A DNA stretch of 64,000 nt from Sapria himalayana (taxonomy: Eukaryota > Streptophyta > Magnoliopsida > Malpighiales > Rafflesiaceae). Below are positions 48,060-60,552 of the stretch, piece by piece. The stretch lies in the NCBI GenBank assembly GCA_029783825.1, contig JAREIK010000343.1:4277294-4341293 (forward strand), in the 5' to 3' direction. The notes under the pieces were generated by a model, which saw only the letters and a list, made by a program, of their open reading frames with translations, did not search any database and was not told the DNA's origin. A program made the position numbers and the translations under genes. Positions within the stretch are counted from its first letter, which is position 1. The number at the start of each line of letters is the position of its first letter.

Positions 48060-50900
48060 TATAAAAGAAAAATCATAACAAAAAAATATAAAACTAAAGA
48101 AACCATAACGCACCTTCTCAAATTGGAGTGTAAACATCTATAAAACTAAGTTTGGAGTAAAAAAAAATAATGTGAGGAATATGTCAGCAAACTTATTTAC
48201 AATAGGAATATAGGTAGTTGTTATGATCTTATTTTGGATTTTTTTTAATAATAAAGAAATAATTAATCTCTATGTGTTTTATATGTCAATCAAACATTGA
48301 ATTTAAGATTATATGATTATTTGTCTGACAATGACATTGGAGAGTAATGTAATAAATGATCGGAGATATGATTTCCTCAACTAGATACTTTATCTAAATA
48401 ATTTTATAAATAGTTATGATGATCCTGTTATTATGTATTTTTATTAGATCTAGATATTATTGTTAATTTTTTATTTTTTTAGGAAATGAGATTTTTTTAA
48501 AGAAATTTACAGTAACTTTTAATAAATTACTTCTTTGTGCAAACTAGCGTCCATATGAAGTCAAAATATCTGACTAGCTAAAGCTATTCATCATCACCAA
48601 ATGAAATACTAAGTTTTAGAGATTTCTTTATTTGTTGAATTATATAAAAGAGTTGCATCAAAATGAGTAAATAATGAATAATCTATAAAATTATTAATTA
48701 TATTTACTGCGTAAATTATAAATATCTGATAATAGTCAGATAATTAATTATTCATATAATTATCTTATTTATTGTTGAGTTAATTGAAGGACTCACAATA
48801 GACAAAAGATCAATAACGAACTCAATGTATATGCTGAAGAGCAACTCAAAAGATAAATATTTGAAAGAGTATCTAAAACATATCTCCTTCGTGATAATAT
48901 AATATCTTTACTATCATAAGCCACAACAATTCAATATAGTGTCTGAGTCTACCAAAGATTATTTGTTTTAAATTATAATTGATTTCTTGAGTTGAGTGAT
49001 TTATAACTCATAATCTCTAGTAATTAGGAAATTTTACACAACAAGCAGCAAAATAAATATATTATTTGAACTCTTTTGATAATTAATGATTGATCTATAA
49101 TATATATTCACAAATTAAATGAGCTATTCATGTTTGAAAATCTGACAAGTTGAGTTATTGGGGAATACTTTATGCCTTATAGGGTATTTTGTAATATGCA
49201 AATTAGTCTTGAATGTTCTATTTGGGCACTAAGACTAGGTGATTGTTTCATATATGAAATCTTGAAAATTTTTATACAAATTAAAATATGTGAAAAGTTA
49301 TATCAAAGTGAACAAGTCATGAAAAATTAAGGAAATAATTAGTTATATTTTTTGCATAAATAAAATCTTATCTGATAATAGTAGATAATTAATTTTTTGA
49401 TAATTTTTTTGTTTATCTTCGAGGCAGGGCACATAATAGGCAAAAGGTTAATACCTGACTTATTAGATGTATTTGTTGCAATATAACTTAAAATACTAAT
49501 TTTTAAAAGAATATCTAAGATATATCTTTTCCATGATAATGTAATATCAATATAATCATTGGTCCCAATAATCCAAAAGAGTGCCTAAGCTTCGTAAGAT
49601 TTTTTATCTAACATTTTTACTAAATGTACTTATTGAGTTGAATAATTTTTAATTTATAATTTTTAATAATCAGAATATTATATACGTACAAGCAACAAAA
49701 TAATCTTGCTATTTGAACCCTTTTGATGTAAAAAAAGAATAATCTGCAACATACATGTTCAAACTTGAATGAGCTAATTGAGGCTGAAAACATGACAAAT
49801 AAAATTATTGTGGACTATTATGTGTTGTATAGGGTCTTCTTCAATTTGGAAAGTAATTATAAATATTTTTTCTCGGCTTAAAAACTACGCTGCTACCTAA
49901 TATACATATTTTCTTTAAGGTTTTATGAAGAAAATTAATTTTAATATTTAACTAATATATCATATATGTGTGGGAAGCTACACGTGATATGAATACATGT
50001 ATTGAAATCATTTTTGTTATTGGAAAAAAAATATTCTAATAATTAATACTAAAAGTTTGAGTAAATTTCTTCACAACAATCTCGCTATTAGATATTCTAC
50101 TTTAAAATTAAGACTAATCTTCAAAACTCACACACAATAACAACTATTAGGATTATGAGAATGTGAGTATGAAAAATCCTATGAGTTAGGATTCTGTGTA
50201 AAATTCTTTTATTTTTTTTGGAGATTAACCAAAAATTAAGATCATAAGAGTCGACTACAAGTTTTTTTAACTTGATTAAAATTATGTTTTTTAATAAATC
50301 ATGCTTGTTTTATTCTCTTATAATAACTCAAAGTCTTGGGTGATATTGTCTTTTAACTTTCAATTTATTTTGAATTGGAACTATAATAGACTAAAAAGGT
50401 ACTATCTAATATGGACTAGGAAGAAGTTTTATATGAGGAAATCTCACTTTTTTTAGGATCAATATATTTTATTTTTGTTGATACATATGATAATTGAAGA
50501 ATTGAATCATCAAAAGCGCATGAGTAGCCAGTGAGTTATATTGCCTTCTAGTTATAGATCCACATGGAATTTTAGTGAAACAAGGAAGATTAAATGATTC
50601 AAATATCACTTGTGAATTCTTACATGAACTAGACTCGCTTAAAAAGAGTCATGTTAAAAAAATAATATTAATACTAACGAATATTTTATTTATTTTAGAG
50701 GAATAACACATGTATTTTTGTTTGTTACTGAAGTAAAAGAAAAATATATTTTATTTTCTTGGATGTCATCTCATCTCTTTGGGATCAAATATTACATGCT
50801 TAATGAATTGAAAATCTTAACTAATTTAAATAAGAAAAAATAATTTAGATGCTGAATATTATTCATAATTATTAATAATTGATTTTAAAAAATTCGAACT
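48060..50900 (-). pseudogene. Ty1/copia pol remnants d and e
   Basis: Antisense pol-like DNA collinear with element c from about 48110. Two segments repeat each other: GATAATAGTCAGATAATTAA with ATCTCCTTCGTGATAATATA (48725-48905) and GATAATAGTAGATAATTAAT with ATCTTTTCCATGATAATGTA (49374-49545). The stretch therefore holds two overlapping or tandemly duplicated copies. No frame exceeds 70 codons. Small open frames at 47833-48042 on its left side come from a short duplicated phrase (CCTAACCTATATAAATAAG). Confidence 0.45.
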
Positions 50901-51040
50901 TAATGCGATGATAATTTATGTAGTAAATATGTTGGGTGGCCCGACCCAATCCATGACATGGAAAAAATTGAAATATATTGAAGGTGTTTGCCTTGCCAAT
51001 TCTAGGGGTCTGACTTGCGTGTCTCTTGAGTAGGCGATAT

Positions 51041-51915
51041 TAGAGGTGTCAAGTAGGCCATGTCGGGTTGACACAACTCGAATTTTGGTGGCCCAGCTGG
51101 GCCATAATGATATGCAATATACAATATGAGTTGGGTACCTTGGTTGTGATGTGCTAGCATGATAAAATTGCAAGTATGCTTAGTACGACCTGATAGCCCG
51201 ACTTCCTTAGCCGGGCATGATGGATCGGTCACATACCAAACCGTGATCTGTGAGCGGCTATGCCATGGCACTGGCAGTGGGCATTAGGCAATGCTGTGGT
51301 GGGCTCTACCCATGCCCCCTGGTTGGCACTGCCCATTTAGGCAGTGCCTCGTGGCCAGTGCTGCTATTTTGTGCTGATGTGCAAATCCATGACACGACTC
51401 GTATTGTGTTGTTTTTGTCCTGGCATGGCCAAATAAGGCTATACACTGTTCTATCCACTTGAGATATCTAGATGGCAGGACATAACCCGATGTCACAGCT
51501 TGCATGCTGCTTAAGTAGGTGACATGACTCAACTTGATGTGGTTGCATGCTTAAGCAGAATTTGACCCCAATCTCTCCATGCATATGGGTTTCATTCTTA
51601 TTTTCTTTGGGTGATATTCACATATCTACTCATCGAGCCGTGACTAGTTATAGCTTGAACTTAGACTAACCTAACATGAACTTAAGATAGCTTGGATTGA
51701 ACTCATGCTAGCTTGAGTTCGAATTGTGCATAATGCTCGAGTCGTGCTGGATTAATTGCTGGCCTGACCCAATCAAGCATGACTTGGGTCTTTCGGATTG
51801 GCACAACCCAACTTCCAAATTAGGCCATGTTGCACAATTATATTGGTCTTGTGGTCTAGCTTGGGCATCAAAAACTAGGTGGTGCTTGGCCAGCACATCT
51901 CATTTGCCATTTTTA
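51041..51915. mobile_element. Large relative of the TAGAGGTGTCAAA elements (875 bp)
   Basis: It starts TAGAGGTGTCAAGTAGGCC and may end at the complement of TAAAAATGGCAAATGAG. The interior has GGCACTGGCAGTGGG and many GCATGAC/CTTGGGTC words. No TSD is visible between GGCGATAT and GTTAATGA. The element may be composite. Several open frames of 60-90 codons on both strands have no family similarity. Confidence 0.5.
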
Positions 51916-52847
51916 GTTAATGATAATTTGAAGAATTTAAATTTTTTGTATTATTAAAATAACATGTGATATATTAATTCTATTGATATTTATTGTAGTA
52001 TCAAAGTTTTTTTTCCATTATTATGAATATAATTACAAACATGATAAAAATTTTTATATTAGATATACCATAAGTTTTGATATATTTGAACAATTTGGAA
52101 GAAATCATATTATACTTTGATGTTAATAGAGGGTCAAATGGGTAGGGCTGGGCCTACCCAGTTTTAGGTGGCTCAACCGAGCAACCATGCCGTGCCTGGC
52201 ACCGCCCGGTTTCTTCAAGCCATGTCCGTCATGGCCCGTCGGCTTGACAGGTTTAGAAATTGTGTCAGGTTGGGCCCATTACAGGTCAGTTTTTAATTTT
52301 TAATAATTTTATTTTTAGATTATGTTATTTTTGTATTTAGTATTTTAGTTTAGTTTATGGTAATTTTTTTAATATTTTAAAAGTTTTTTTTATTTTTAAT
52401 TTATTTTTAGTAATTAGTTAATATTAATTGTTTTTAATACTTTATAATTTATATGTGTATCATACTATCAGTGTAAGTATATGAAATATGAATTAATAAA
52501 ATATTAAAATTTAAATATGAATAAAAATTTAAAACTAATGCAAAATGAAAATTCAAAAAAAATAAATATTCAAGTTTTAACTTTCAAGCATCAAATGCAT
52601 CAATTCAATCCACAAAGGCACAAAGACAAACTCAAGTCTAAAAGTAATATTACAATCAAAAATTAAATAAGCACAAAGGCAAATACAATGTAAATGAGTA
52701 AGAACTCAAATATCAAAATCATGCATAAGTGTTATAATCCGATAATTATCAATTGGTAACATTATTAATTGTTATATTATCCTCAATATCAATATTATAA
52801 GGATTATCTTCAGCAATTAACTCCTCCGCTTTTACTGTAGTCTCAGC

Positions 52848-54520
52848 GTGATCCTGGATGCCTAAGCTTGAATCTTTTTAATCTTTCATGTTTGTTAAAG
52901 TCTCAACAATATCTAAATATAATCTCGATCTTCTATCCAAAATCATATTTACTGCAATAGAAAATACAGACTCTGATGTTATGCTTGATACCGGAGGAGT
53001 TACTAAATTCAATGCCATCTTAGATAGCACGAGAAAGGTGGACTCGTATGATTTTCATTACTGTAATATATTAAGATTTTTAGTATCAGAATGTTTTAGG
53101 ATAAATAGTAATTGGTATCTAAATGTCGAAACAACTTGTTCCCATTTGATTGTTCACTTCGTCGTTTCTTCTTCGCTAATTGAATAGAAAAATCATTTTC
53201 GAATATAGTATTAATATTCATACTCGGAGTCTCACAACAACTATCATCATACCTAGTATCGTAGTATGTAAATAGCTCAATCAACTTTTCGTAGATTAAT
53301 TATTCAGGTTGGTCTTCTAGGTTCATGTACGAGGAAATATAAGTCATAATATTCTCTATTTCTTCTATCTTAATCATAGGGTCTATGCAAGTAGCTAGAC
53401 AATAAATAGATGAAATGATAGATCATTATTTTAAGTACTTAGTTTTTATTTCTACAATTATATTACTAAGTGTCGGGCCATCTTGATACTTCCCTAAAAT
53501 ATTACTAATGTTACATATGTATCTGAGTGCAATGTAAGTTGTGTGAGTATAAATTAACGAACACATATTTGTTGTGCCATAAAAATTTTTAGGAATTTTA
53601 TAAATGAAAATTTTATAGCCTAGTCAGTATCGTTAATAATAATTTCTTCACTCTTATTATTAATGTAGTTGGATATCATGTGTTCGTATTTAACATATGA
53701 CTCAAACATTAAGTAAGTGTAATTACAACGGTGTTTCACATCCAATTGGAATTTCTTTTTAAAATTTATAGATAAACTGAGACTACCGAACTTTATTGTC
53801 TGCGAGACGTGTGAATATATTTTAGTGAATTATGCATGTTTTCTAAAGTGGGGGCATACACCTTCATCCTTGCTTGTATATCAGGTTATTCACATGATAC
53901 ATATATCTAATATGAAAAATCTCTCCTAATGACATATCTAATCTTCCTAATAAATATATTAATTGTTACTCCATTATTATATGCATTTTCGAATATAAGA
54001 TTAAAAATTTTATTTTAAATTTTATATTCTCAAAAAATTTTTATCATGTATTCAAAAATAGTTGGGTTACCATGAAAATAGAGAATCACAAAGAATCCTA
54101 ATTTTTTTTATTTAGAGTCTATTTTGAATATACATAGTAAACGATGAGGCATGCATAAGATGTATCATCATGACTAGTCTAGATATTGGACATCACGGGT
54201 AACACTCTGCTATATTTTCTAAATTTATTAATTATTATTTATTTTTCTAACTTATAATATTTTAGTATGTTGTTTTTATATGTGGACATAGGAATCATAT
54301 GATATGCAGATTGAAAATATGTCTGCATGATACTGACTACCATTGGATCCTCCAAAAATTTAATCAGAGGATCCATTGTGGTGATCATATTGGTCATATT
54401 TTTTTTTCTAACTCGTTATGCTATATGAATAGGGTAAACTTTGAGACTGCTGGATCCAGCCTCAAAAAATCTATCGCCGAGTAGGGTTTGCTTAGTATTT
54501 AATACACTATGTTTTTTGGT
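52848..54520 (-). pseudogene. hAT transposase remnant, copy 3
   Basis: Read on the minus strand, a block near 54470-54240 (VSKFTLFI, MTNMITTM, FLEDPMVVSIMQTYFQSAYH) parallels copy 1 (LASILTPFI, FLDDPKVVNIMHAYF). DNA near 54195-54160 matches copy 1 around 1845-1880. The C-terminal dimerisation domain lies at about 53060-52890: LSKMALNLVTPPVSSITSES then VFSIAVNMILDRRSRL, matching the hAT signature TPPVSTVASESAFSxxGxxLxxRRSxL. Middle blocks are scrambled by stops and frameshifts. The intact enzyme would cut and rejoin element ends as a dimer. Confidence 0.75.
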
Positions 54521-54884
54521 GCATAATTCAGCATGCCTCTTAAGGTGTTCATTCCCACATTAATTCTTACAATTTAAAATTTTATTACAATAGTTGTACT
54601 GTGCTGATTCTTTTTCAATATCTTAAATATTTTTTTTATTATATTAAAGTGAGTTCAAACTATTAAAATATTTCTAGTTTTTTATTTTTTAAATATTTGG
54701 ATCAAAGTGATCAGAGAAATCAAAGTTTTGTTAGCATCGGATTTTTTCATTAGATTTTTATTTTCTAAATTTAAATTTATTGTATTTTTATTATATAAAT
54801 TATTATTAGTCATTTTTTTGATTAGAGAGTAGAGAGAGAGAGAGACTATACTAGAGAAGAAATTTTAAAATTTAAAACATTAAA

Positions 54885-54917
<33 letters not shown>

Positions 54918-55235
54918 TACTCACAAACCAAAACATATAAACTTTTAATTTTTTTATATCCGTACAACATGCGCACCACAAATTTAAAGCTGAGTACTGA
55001 AGGCCGAAATCAGAAACATGAAAGAGTGAAAATTAGAGATAGAGCGAGAGAGAGAAGTAAGAGCTAAGCCAAGAGAAGAATTATGTTTTTAAAAAACATA
55101 AAACTTAGAGTGATGTGGGTGAGGATTTTGATTACTAAAATGATTTTTTTAAGTATTTTTTAATTTAAATAATTAAAAGATGTGCATAATCCTTAAGGTC
55201 GTTGGATTCTGCCGTGTAGTCATTGAAGACGAAAT

Positions 55236-55713
55236 TAGATGTGTCAACTGGGCTGGACTGGCATGAGGCATGACACGATTTGGCCGCGCTTGGGCCGGTC
55301 TAGCATGGAAATTTCCCGTGCAAATGCTCGTGTCGTGCCTGTCCACGGCACCAACCGTGCCATGCCATGTCGAGGCCAGCCGGGCCTCTTGCCGTGCCTG
55401 GCCCGGCACGGTACCGTGGCTTGCTGGCATGGTACCTTGGCATGAGCTGATAAACTGCTTCAGCGGCAGAATATGTGCCCAATGGGCGGGCTCGCAGAGC
55501 CCTGAAAGGGAAGAAGAATCGCTCGTTCTAGTATGGTGACGGAGCGCCCAGAATCAGTGAAACCCTAATTTTTTTTAAATTAGGGTTTTTACCTGACCAG
55601 GCCGAACTCGGCGGATTTGTGCCACAGACTATTGCCGGGTCAGGCACAACATGGTACAGTAAGCGTGCCATGCTTGGCTTGATCGGCCCGGCACGACCTG
55701 TTTGACATAAACA
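55236..55713. mobile_element. hAT miniature element H nested in hAT copy 3
   Basis: A 478-bp element starting TAGATGTGTCAACTGGGCTG; the complement of its right end starts TGTTTATGTCAAACAGGTC. The flanks GACGAAAT (55228-55235) and TGCAAAAT (55714-55721) share five of eight bases. The interior has GTGCCATGCC and GGCCCGGCACGG words. It lies in the 5' region of the larger hAT copy. Confidence 0.6.
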
Positions 55714-56043
55714 TGCAAAATCTAATGGCTTAGATTGAATTTAAATATTTTTTTTTTACTGTTTGGGTCTGTTCGACCATCGAACCGACCCAAAAACTTT
55801 CATTCCAGAAGCTTCGGCTTCTAGAATATAGAGGATTCGCCGAATCGGCCCTCAGCCCCGAGTCGAAAAAGACAGCAGATTGGAGTTTGGGTCCGATGGA
55901 ACTTTTGGAATCGTTAGGCCTCGGGTTCTTGGTTCGGGTCGGGGGCGTCGGGTGGTTGGCATTTCTCAGCTCGTGCCCATATACTGTGCCCACGGGCCAG
56001 GCACGGCCAAATCATACCGTGCCTCGGGCAGCCCCGACTCCAA

Positions 56044-56340
56044 AATGTTAATACCAAATGAATTTCGAAGATTTAATTTTTTTATTAATAACATATATTT
56101 TATTTTATTTCATACTTAGTATGTAAGTTTTCTAAGAAGATTATTACATTAAATATTATTGGCTTAATGTTTTTTTTTTTTTTTTATTTTTTTAAAATGC
56201 AAAACTAGTAATTAAAAATTACTTAGACTTGATAGTGTATACTAAAGGAATCCAAAATATGTAACTGTTTGATGCTTCCATCCATTTCCATCCATAAAGT
56301 ATAATTGCTATAATAAAAAGTAATAAAATATAAGAGAACA
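56044..56340. other. A+T-rich junction DNA
   Basis: Beyond the right TSD of hAT copy 3 there is a 20-base T run near 56170-56187 and no recognisable gene. Confidence 0.4.
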
Positions 56341-57440
56341 ATAATTTCTTCTCTCAATTATGTGTGTAAATATCTAGAAGGTTAAACTTGGATGAGAAAA
56401 AAAGTTAGTTGATCTTTTCAATACTTTCACAAAGATGGAATACTGGATAAAGTTATATATCTTGCAACATGACTATTCTAATAGAGAGTAGTGAGAAAAG
56501 AAAGCGAGTATTTGATCTTTTCAAGAAAATTTCCGATCCAAATGATTTCGTAACTAATTATCATCATCATTCTAAATTATCTTTATATTTGATTTTGAAA
56601 TACTTATTTTTTCTTACTTTTCAAGAAGACATAATTTTCTTAAAGAAAAGCCTAAAATCATATAGTAAATCTCATTTAATATCATGGTGGCGGTGCAAGA
56701 AGACAAGCTATAAGTGCTTGTGATCTCAGAAATAAATGTTAGGGCTAAGAGATTTTTTAATATATTTGAGTATGTAAAGAATTGTGTTAAGGTGAGTATG
56801 TCATAGGAAATTTATGAAATGATTAGTTATAATGATTATGTCAGTTATATATGATCTATTGATAATTAGATAGTTAATATTTTTCATAATTATCAAGTTT
56901 ATAATATAGTCAACTGAAGAGTGTATATCAAATAAAAAATTTATATCTGATTCAATAAGAGTATCTGTAGGGGCACAATCATAAAAATTATTTCTTTATA
57001 GAATATTAAATGCATATCTTTTTTGTGATAATAAATTATATTTTTTATTTGGAAATAGAATTGAATGTACTTTTTGAGAGAATGTTAACTATCCCAATTC
57101 ATTATCTTAATTTATTATCTCATGTATAAACATTCAATAAGAGTATCTTAATTTATTATTTCATGTATAAACACTTAACAAAATTGAATATATAAACATT
57201 CAATAAGAGTATCCTAATTTATTATCTTAATTTTATTGTAATTATAATTAAATGTACTCTTTTAACATAAGAATATCTTTTGTATAAAAACTCAATAAAA
57301 TTAACTTGCTATCTGAACTCATTTGAAAGAGTAAAGAATTGTGTGTAATGTAATTGTATAAAGAATAATCTCAGATACTTCTTTGAGAGAATGTTTATTA
57401 GGTTCCTTTTTTTGATATTATAATAACTTTTGGAGTTGAT
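56340..57440 (-). pseudogene. Ty1/copia pol remnant f
   Basis: Antisense pol-like blocks in the same order as element c: an RNase H-proximal block near 56340-56700 (TTTCAATACTTTCACAAAGATGG against TTTTCAAGGACTTTGTGAAAATA at 37360), then GATAATTAGATAGTTAATAT at about 56860 and TTTTTTGTGATAATAAATTA near 57030. A short tandem phrase, ATTCAATAAGAGTATC, recurs near 57128 and 57198. No intact frame remains. Confidence 0.4.
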
Positions 57441-57449
57441 CATCTTTAT

Positions 57450-57934
57450 TTAAAGGTGTCAAATATGTTATGTTGGGCCAATATGACTCATTTTTTATGC
57501 CCATGTATGTCATACTGCCATGTCAAGAATGTCATGGTTTGTAGCATGGCTTGTGTCGTGCTGACATAATTCCAAAAATATTTGCTTGGCATGGCCCATT
57601 GACCCGTTAGTTGCTTGGGTCATGCGAATTGTGTCCTATTAGGTTGGGTAGTTGCAACCCCTCATAATGGTCGAGCACCAAGTACGACTCAAACCTAGGC
57701 TAGATTGGGTTGGTTAACTTGGCTGAAACTGGCTCACATTGGCTAGCGTGCTATGGCGTGCCACTTCTTTTGTGGCTTGCTAGCTAGAAACCCCGACTTG
57801 ACATGACACTAGTTATGCCATGAGGATGGTCCAACACTATTCCAGTCACGTTTCTAGCCATGTCGGACCATGCCATATGTTTGTTTTTGCTTGTTGTGCC
57901 ATGCTATGGGCTGCCAGTCCATTTGTATATTTGT
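57450..57934. mobile_element. hAT miniature element I, TSD ATCTTTAT/ATCTTTGT
   Basis: A 485-bp element between octamers that differ at one position (57442-57449 and 57935-57942). It starts TTAAAGGTGTCAAATATG; the complement of its right end starts ACAAATATACAAATGG. The interior has GTCATACTGCCATGTC and TGGCATGGCCCATTGACCCG-like words. It interrupts A+T-rich copia-like DNA. Confidence 0.7.
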
Positions 57935-57949
57935 ATCTTTGTCGCAAAA

Positions 57950-58534
57950 AATTATTTGAGTTTCTTAAAATTATTTATTTAAAATTCTGAATAAAAATAT
58001 TTATTGAGTCGAAGAATTATTAATTTTTGCCTCTAATACACATGTAAAAATTAAAAGAAGTTACTTAATAAAAACATAGTGAAACAAGTTTTCAATAATT
58101 ATTTTAGGTCATATAATTTTTTTTAAAAATCTACAAATTGAGTTATTGTTTCCTGAACCTTGGGTGTCTATATTATATACATTTATCTTTAAATTCATTA
58201 TGATGAAAGTTACTGCTCATGCTTAACTAATATTGTCAATTTTTTTTTGATAGCTTCAAAGTGTGTATGTTCATTATTTATATTGTCATGTAATATTTTT
58301 TTAATATATTTTAATTTAAATTCAAATTTTAAATTAAAAAAAAATATTTTAATGTTATCTATTTTATGTTTTTTAATTCATAATTATAAATTGCACATCT
58401 TATAATTAATTATATATATATATAGGGAGGTTGCAACGCTCAACCACTTTTTGCCACTGCCCTACAGATGTCAGTCATGCTAATGTATTGCAGTGCAGTC
58501 TTCACTGTAGTATGCAATGCACTGCAACTACAAG
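57950..58534. other. A+T-rich DNA, then a small GC-richer island
   Basis: No gene was seen. At 58430-58530 a short stretch with two mirrored phrases (TGCAGTGCAGTC, GCAATGCACTGCAAC) precedes the putative LTR. Confidence 0.35.
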
Positions 58535-58900
58535 TGTTGGGTAAGAGTTTGGTGTCACAACACCACTCATGAAGAGTCAATTCTCTTGATTAAATGATGA
58601 CAAATAATCTTTAGTGGTTTATATAGGGATGCAAGAAGATTATAAAAACTTAGAGAGAACTTCATTTGCAAGAAGAATCACGAAGATTTTATAGGATTGT
58701 AAAGTATCTACAATTTTCAAAGGTTCTAGATGTTTCTGCAGATGTGTATAAAACAGGAGATTATCTTATTTGTAAACTACCATGTTGTGAATTTTTCTAA
58801 AACATTATAAATTATTTTTTTTAATAATTTTTTTTTTAGTTTTCTCGAGTTTTTTTCACTTATAAATTGTGGGTAGAAATTGAGTAAACTTGCAAGACAA
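58535..58900 (+). repeat. Possible gypsy 5' LTR
   Basis: It begins TGTTGGGTAAGAGTTTGGTG and includes GGATTGTAAAGTATCTACAA and GGTTCTAGATGTTTCTGCAG, phrases that resemble plant gypsy LTRs. It lies directly upstream of a gag remnant in the right orientation. No matching 3' LTR is available because the element is cut off at 60545. Confidence 0.3.
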
Positions 58901-58989
58901 GTGAGAGATTAATTTAATAATATTCAAGAGATGAGTTAATTAAGTGCTGGATAGAAGCTTAATTGAAAAATCAAGTTCGTGATATTTAG

Positions 58990-60545
58990 TATCATAGCTA
59001 GATTTGTGTTTGAAGAGTAACTTGAAAGAAATGATGATAAACTTTAATGTGGATGAATTCTTCAATGAAATTTGAGGAAGAGATTTTGACCATACCGCTA
59101 ATGGAAAGGATGAGATGGACAAGTCATATTATCTTCTCATTAGCTTGGATGGTCAAGTAACTATTTTAGAGGTTGCTATGATAAGCACAAAAAAGAGAAT
59201 GATTCTCATGGAGTAAAGTATCGAGAAGATCATGAAAAATTTTAAAGTAATGATCCAATACATTCAAGAGGGAATGCAAGGCTCAAAAGTTCTGATGGTG
59301 TCACATGAGAAGTTCATGGGGCTCTTGGACATACTAGTTAGCTTGGAGTCAAGGGTGGATGTCTTAACTTAGCATAAAGAAGAGTTGAGGCAAGATGTGA
59401 TGATTTATAAGGTAATATTGTCAACTCGAGTAATGACCATTCATGATGCACCAAGGGTGGAGATGTCAAAGGCATACATGTTCAGTGGACAATGGAAGGC
59501 TAAGAGTTAGGCAATTACTTATGACATATTGAGTGATACTTTGAGGTGATTGCACTAATCGATGAAGTAACAAAGATGATTATTGTTACTTTTTACCTCA
59601 TTAATAATGCAATTTTATGGTGACATACAAAGTTTATGAAAATAAAAAAAGGACGTGTAGAATAGATACTTAGGCTAATTTTAAGAGAAAGATCAAGAAA
59701 TATTTTTACCCAGAAGATATGATATATATAATACATAAAGAGATGAAGCATCTCAAATACACGAGATCAATCTGTGATTTTGTTAAGTTCTTTTATCTAA
59801 TACTTGAGGTTTCTGATATGAGGGAGGAAAAATTACTCTTTAACTTTATGAATAACTTGTAGAGTTGTGTGGAACAAGAATTAATAAGATGTAGCATTTA
59901 TGATTTAGCCATGGCTATGGTTGTAGGAAGACTTTCTCTTCAACATTATGAACAATATGCATAGTTGGGTGGAGCAAGAATTAACGAGACGTGATATCTA
60001 AGATAACATTGGCTATGATAGTAGCATAATTACTCATGAATTGTTTGAAAGAAAGACTCATCTCAAGTCAAGCCATCATTTAAGGGTAGTCACGTTAAAG
60101 GTGACGTAGAGAATATGCCCAAGAATTAGAATACTAGAAAAGGATTAAGTATAGTTGCTACTATCAAAGAGGGTAATAGTTGAGACAAGCACAAAAATTT
60201 TAAGATAAAGATTAATTGTTTTTTGTGTGATAGTTTGCATTAGGCTCATGAACGTCATAAAAGGAAGGTCCTCAATGCTACGATCGAGAGAGAGATCAAG
60301 CAAGCCAAGGAGCAACCTCAAAGTAAAAGATTTATGTTCATGGAGACCAAAGTGAATGAGATGTCTACTAAAGTCGTGATAGATATTCATGTTACATATA
60401 ACTTTGTCTCAGAGGAGGAGGTAATAAGACTCAAGCTCTAGATATCCAAGGAGGTAGGTTGGGTTAAAGTAGTCAACTTTATTGCCAAGCTATCATAAGG
60501 AGTAGCTCGTGGGGTGACATTGAATATCAAGCCGTGAGTCTCATT
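58990..60545 (+). pseudogene. Ty3/gypsy gag-protease remnant
   Basis: The retrotransposon gag block at 59470-59950 reads in pieces: MFSGQWKAK, IDEVTKMIIVTFYLINNAIL, KYFYPEDMIYIIHKEMKHLK, FVKFFYLILEVSDMREEKLL. A zinc knuckle near 60215 reads NCFLCDSLH with the final Cys lost. The aspartic protease near 60380 reads DIHVTYNFVSEEEV, where the family has DTGATHNFVS, so the catalytic DTG is gone, and GVARGVTLNIKP follows. Similarity stops at about 60540, where the next hAT copy begins. A roughly 100-base gag segment is duplicated at 59840-59930 and 59931-60030. Confidence 0.75.
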
Positions 60546-60552
60546 ACCATGA

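Larger units (their letters stand above)
52127..56043 (-). mobile_element. End-to-end hAT element, copy 3, TSD GATGTTAA/AATGTTAA
   Basis: A 3.9-kb element in reverse orientation, bracketed by GATGTTAA (52119-52126) and AATGTTAA (56044-56051). The left end reads TAGAGGGTCAAATGGGTAGG; the complement of the right end starts TTGGAGTCGGGGCTGCCCG. Subterminal regions on both sides contain CCGTGCCTGGCAC-type words like those of the short elements. The transposase remnant occupies 52848-54520, preceded (minus strand) by a CT-rich leader near 55170-54820. Element H (55236-55713) is inserted in the leader region. The transposase is broken, so the copy is dead. Confidence 0.7.

Noticed and set aside
51002..51957. 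Several 60-90 codon open frames on both strands
   Set aside because: They lie in a G+C-rich hAT-related element and disagree between strands.
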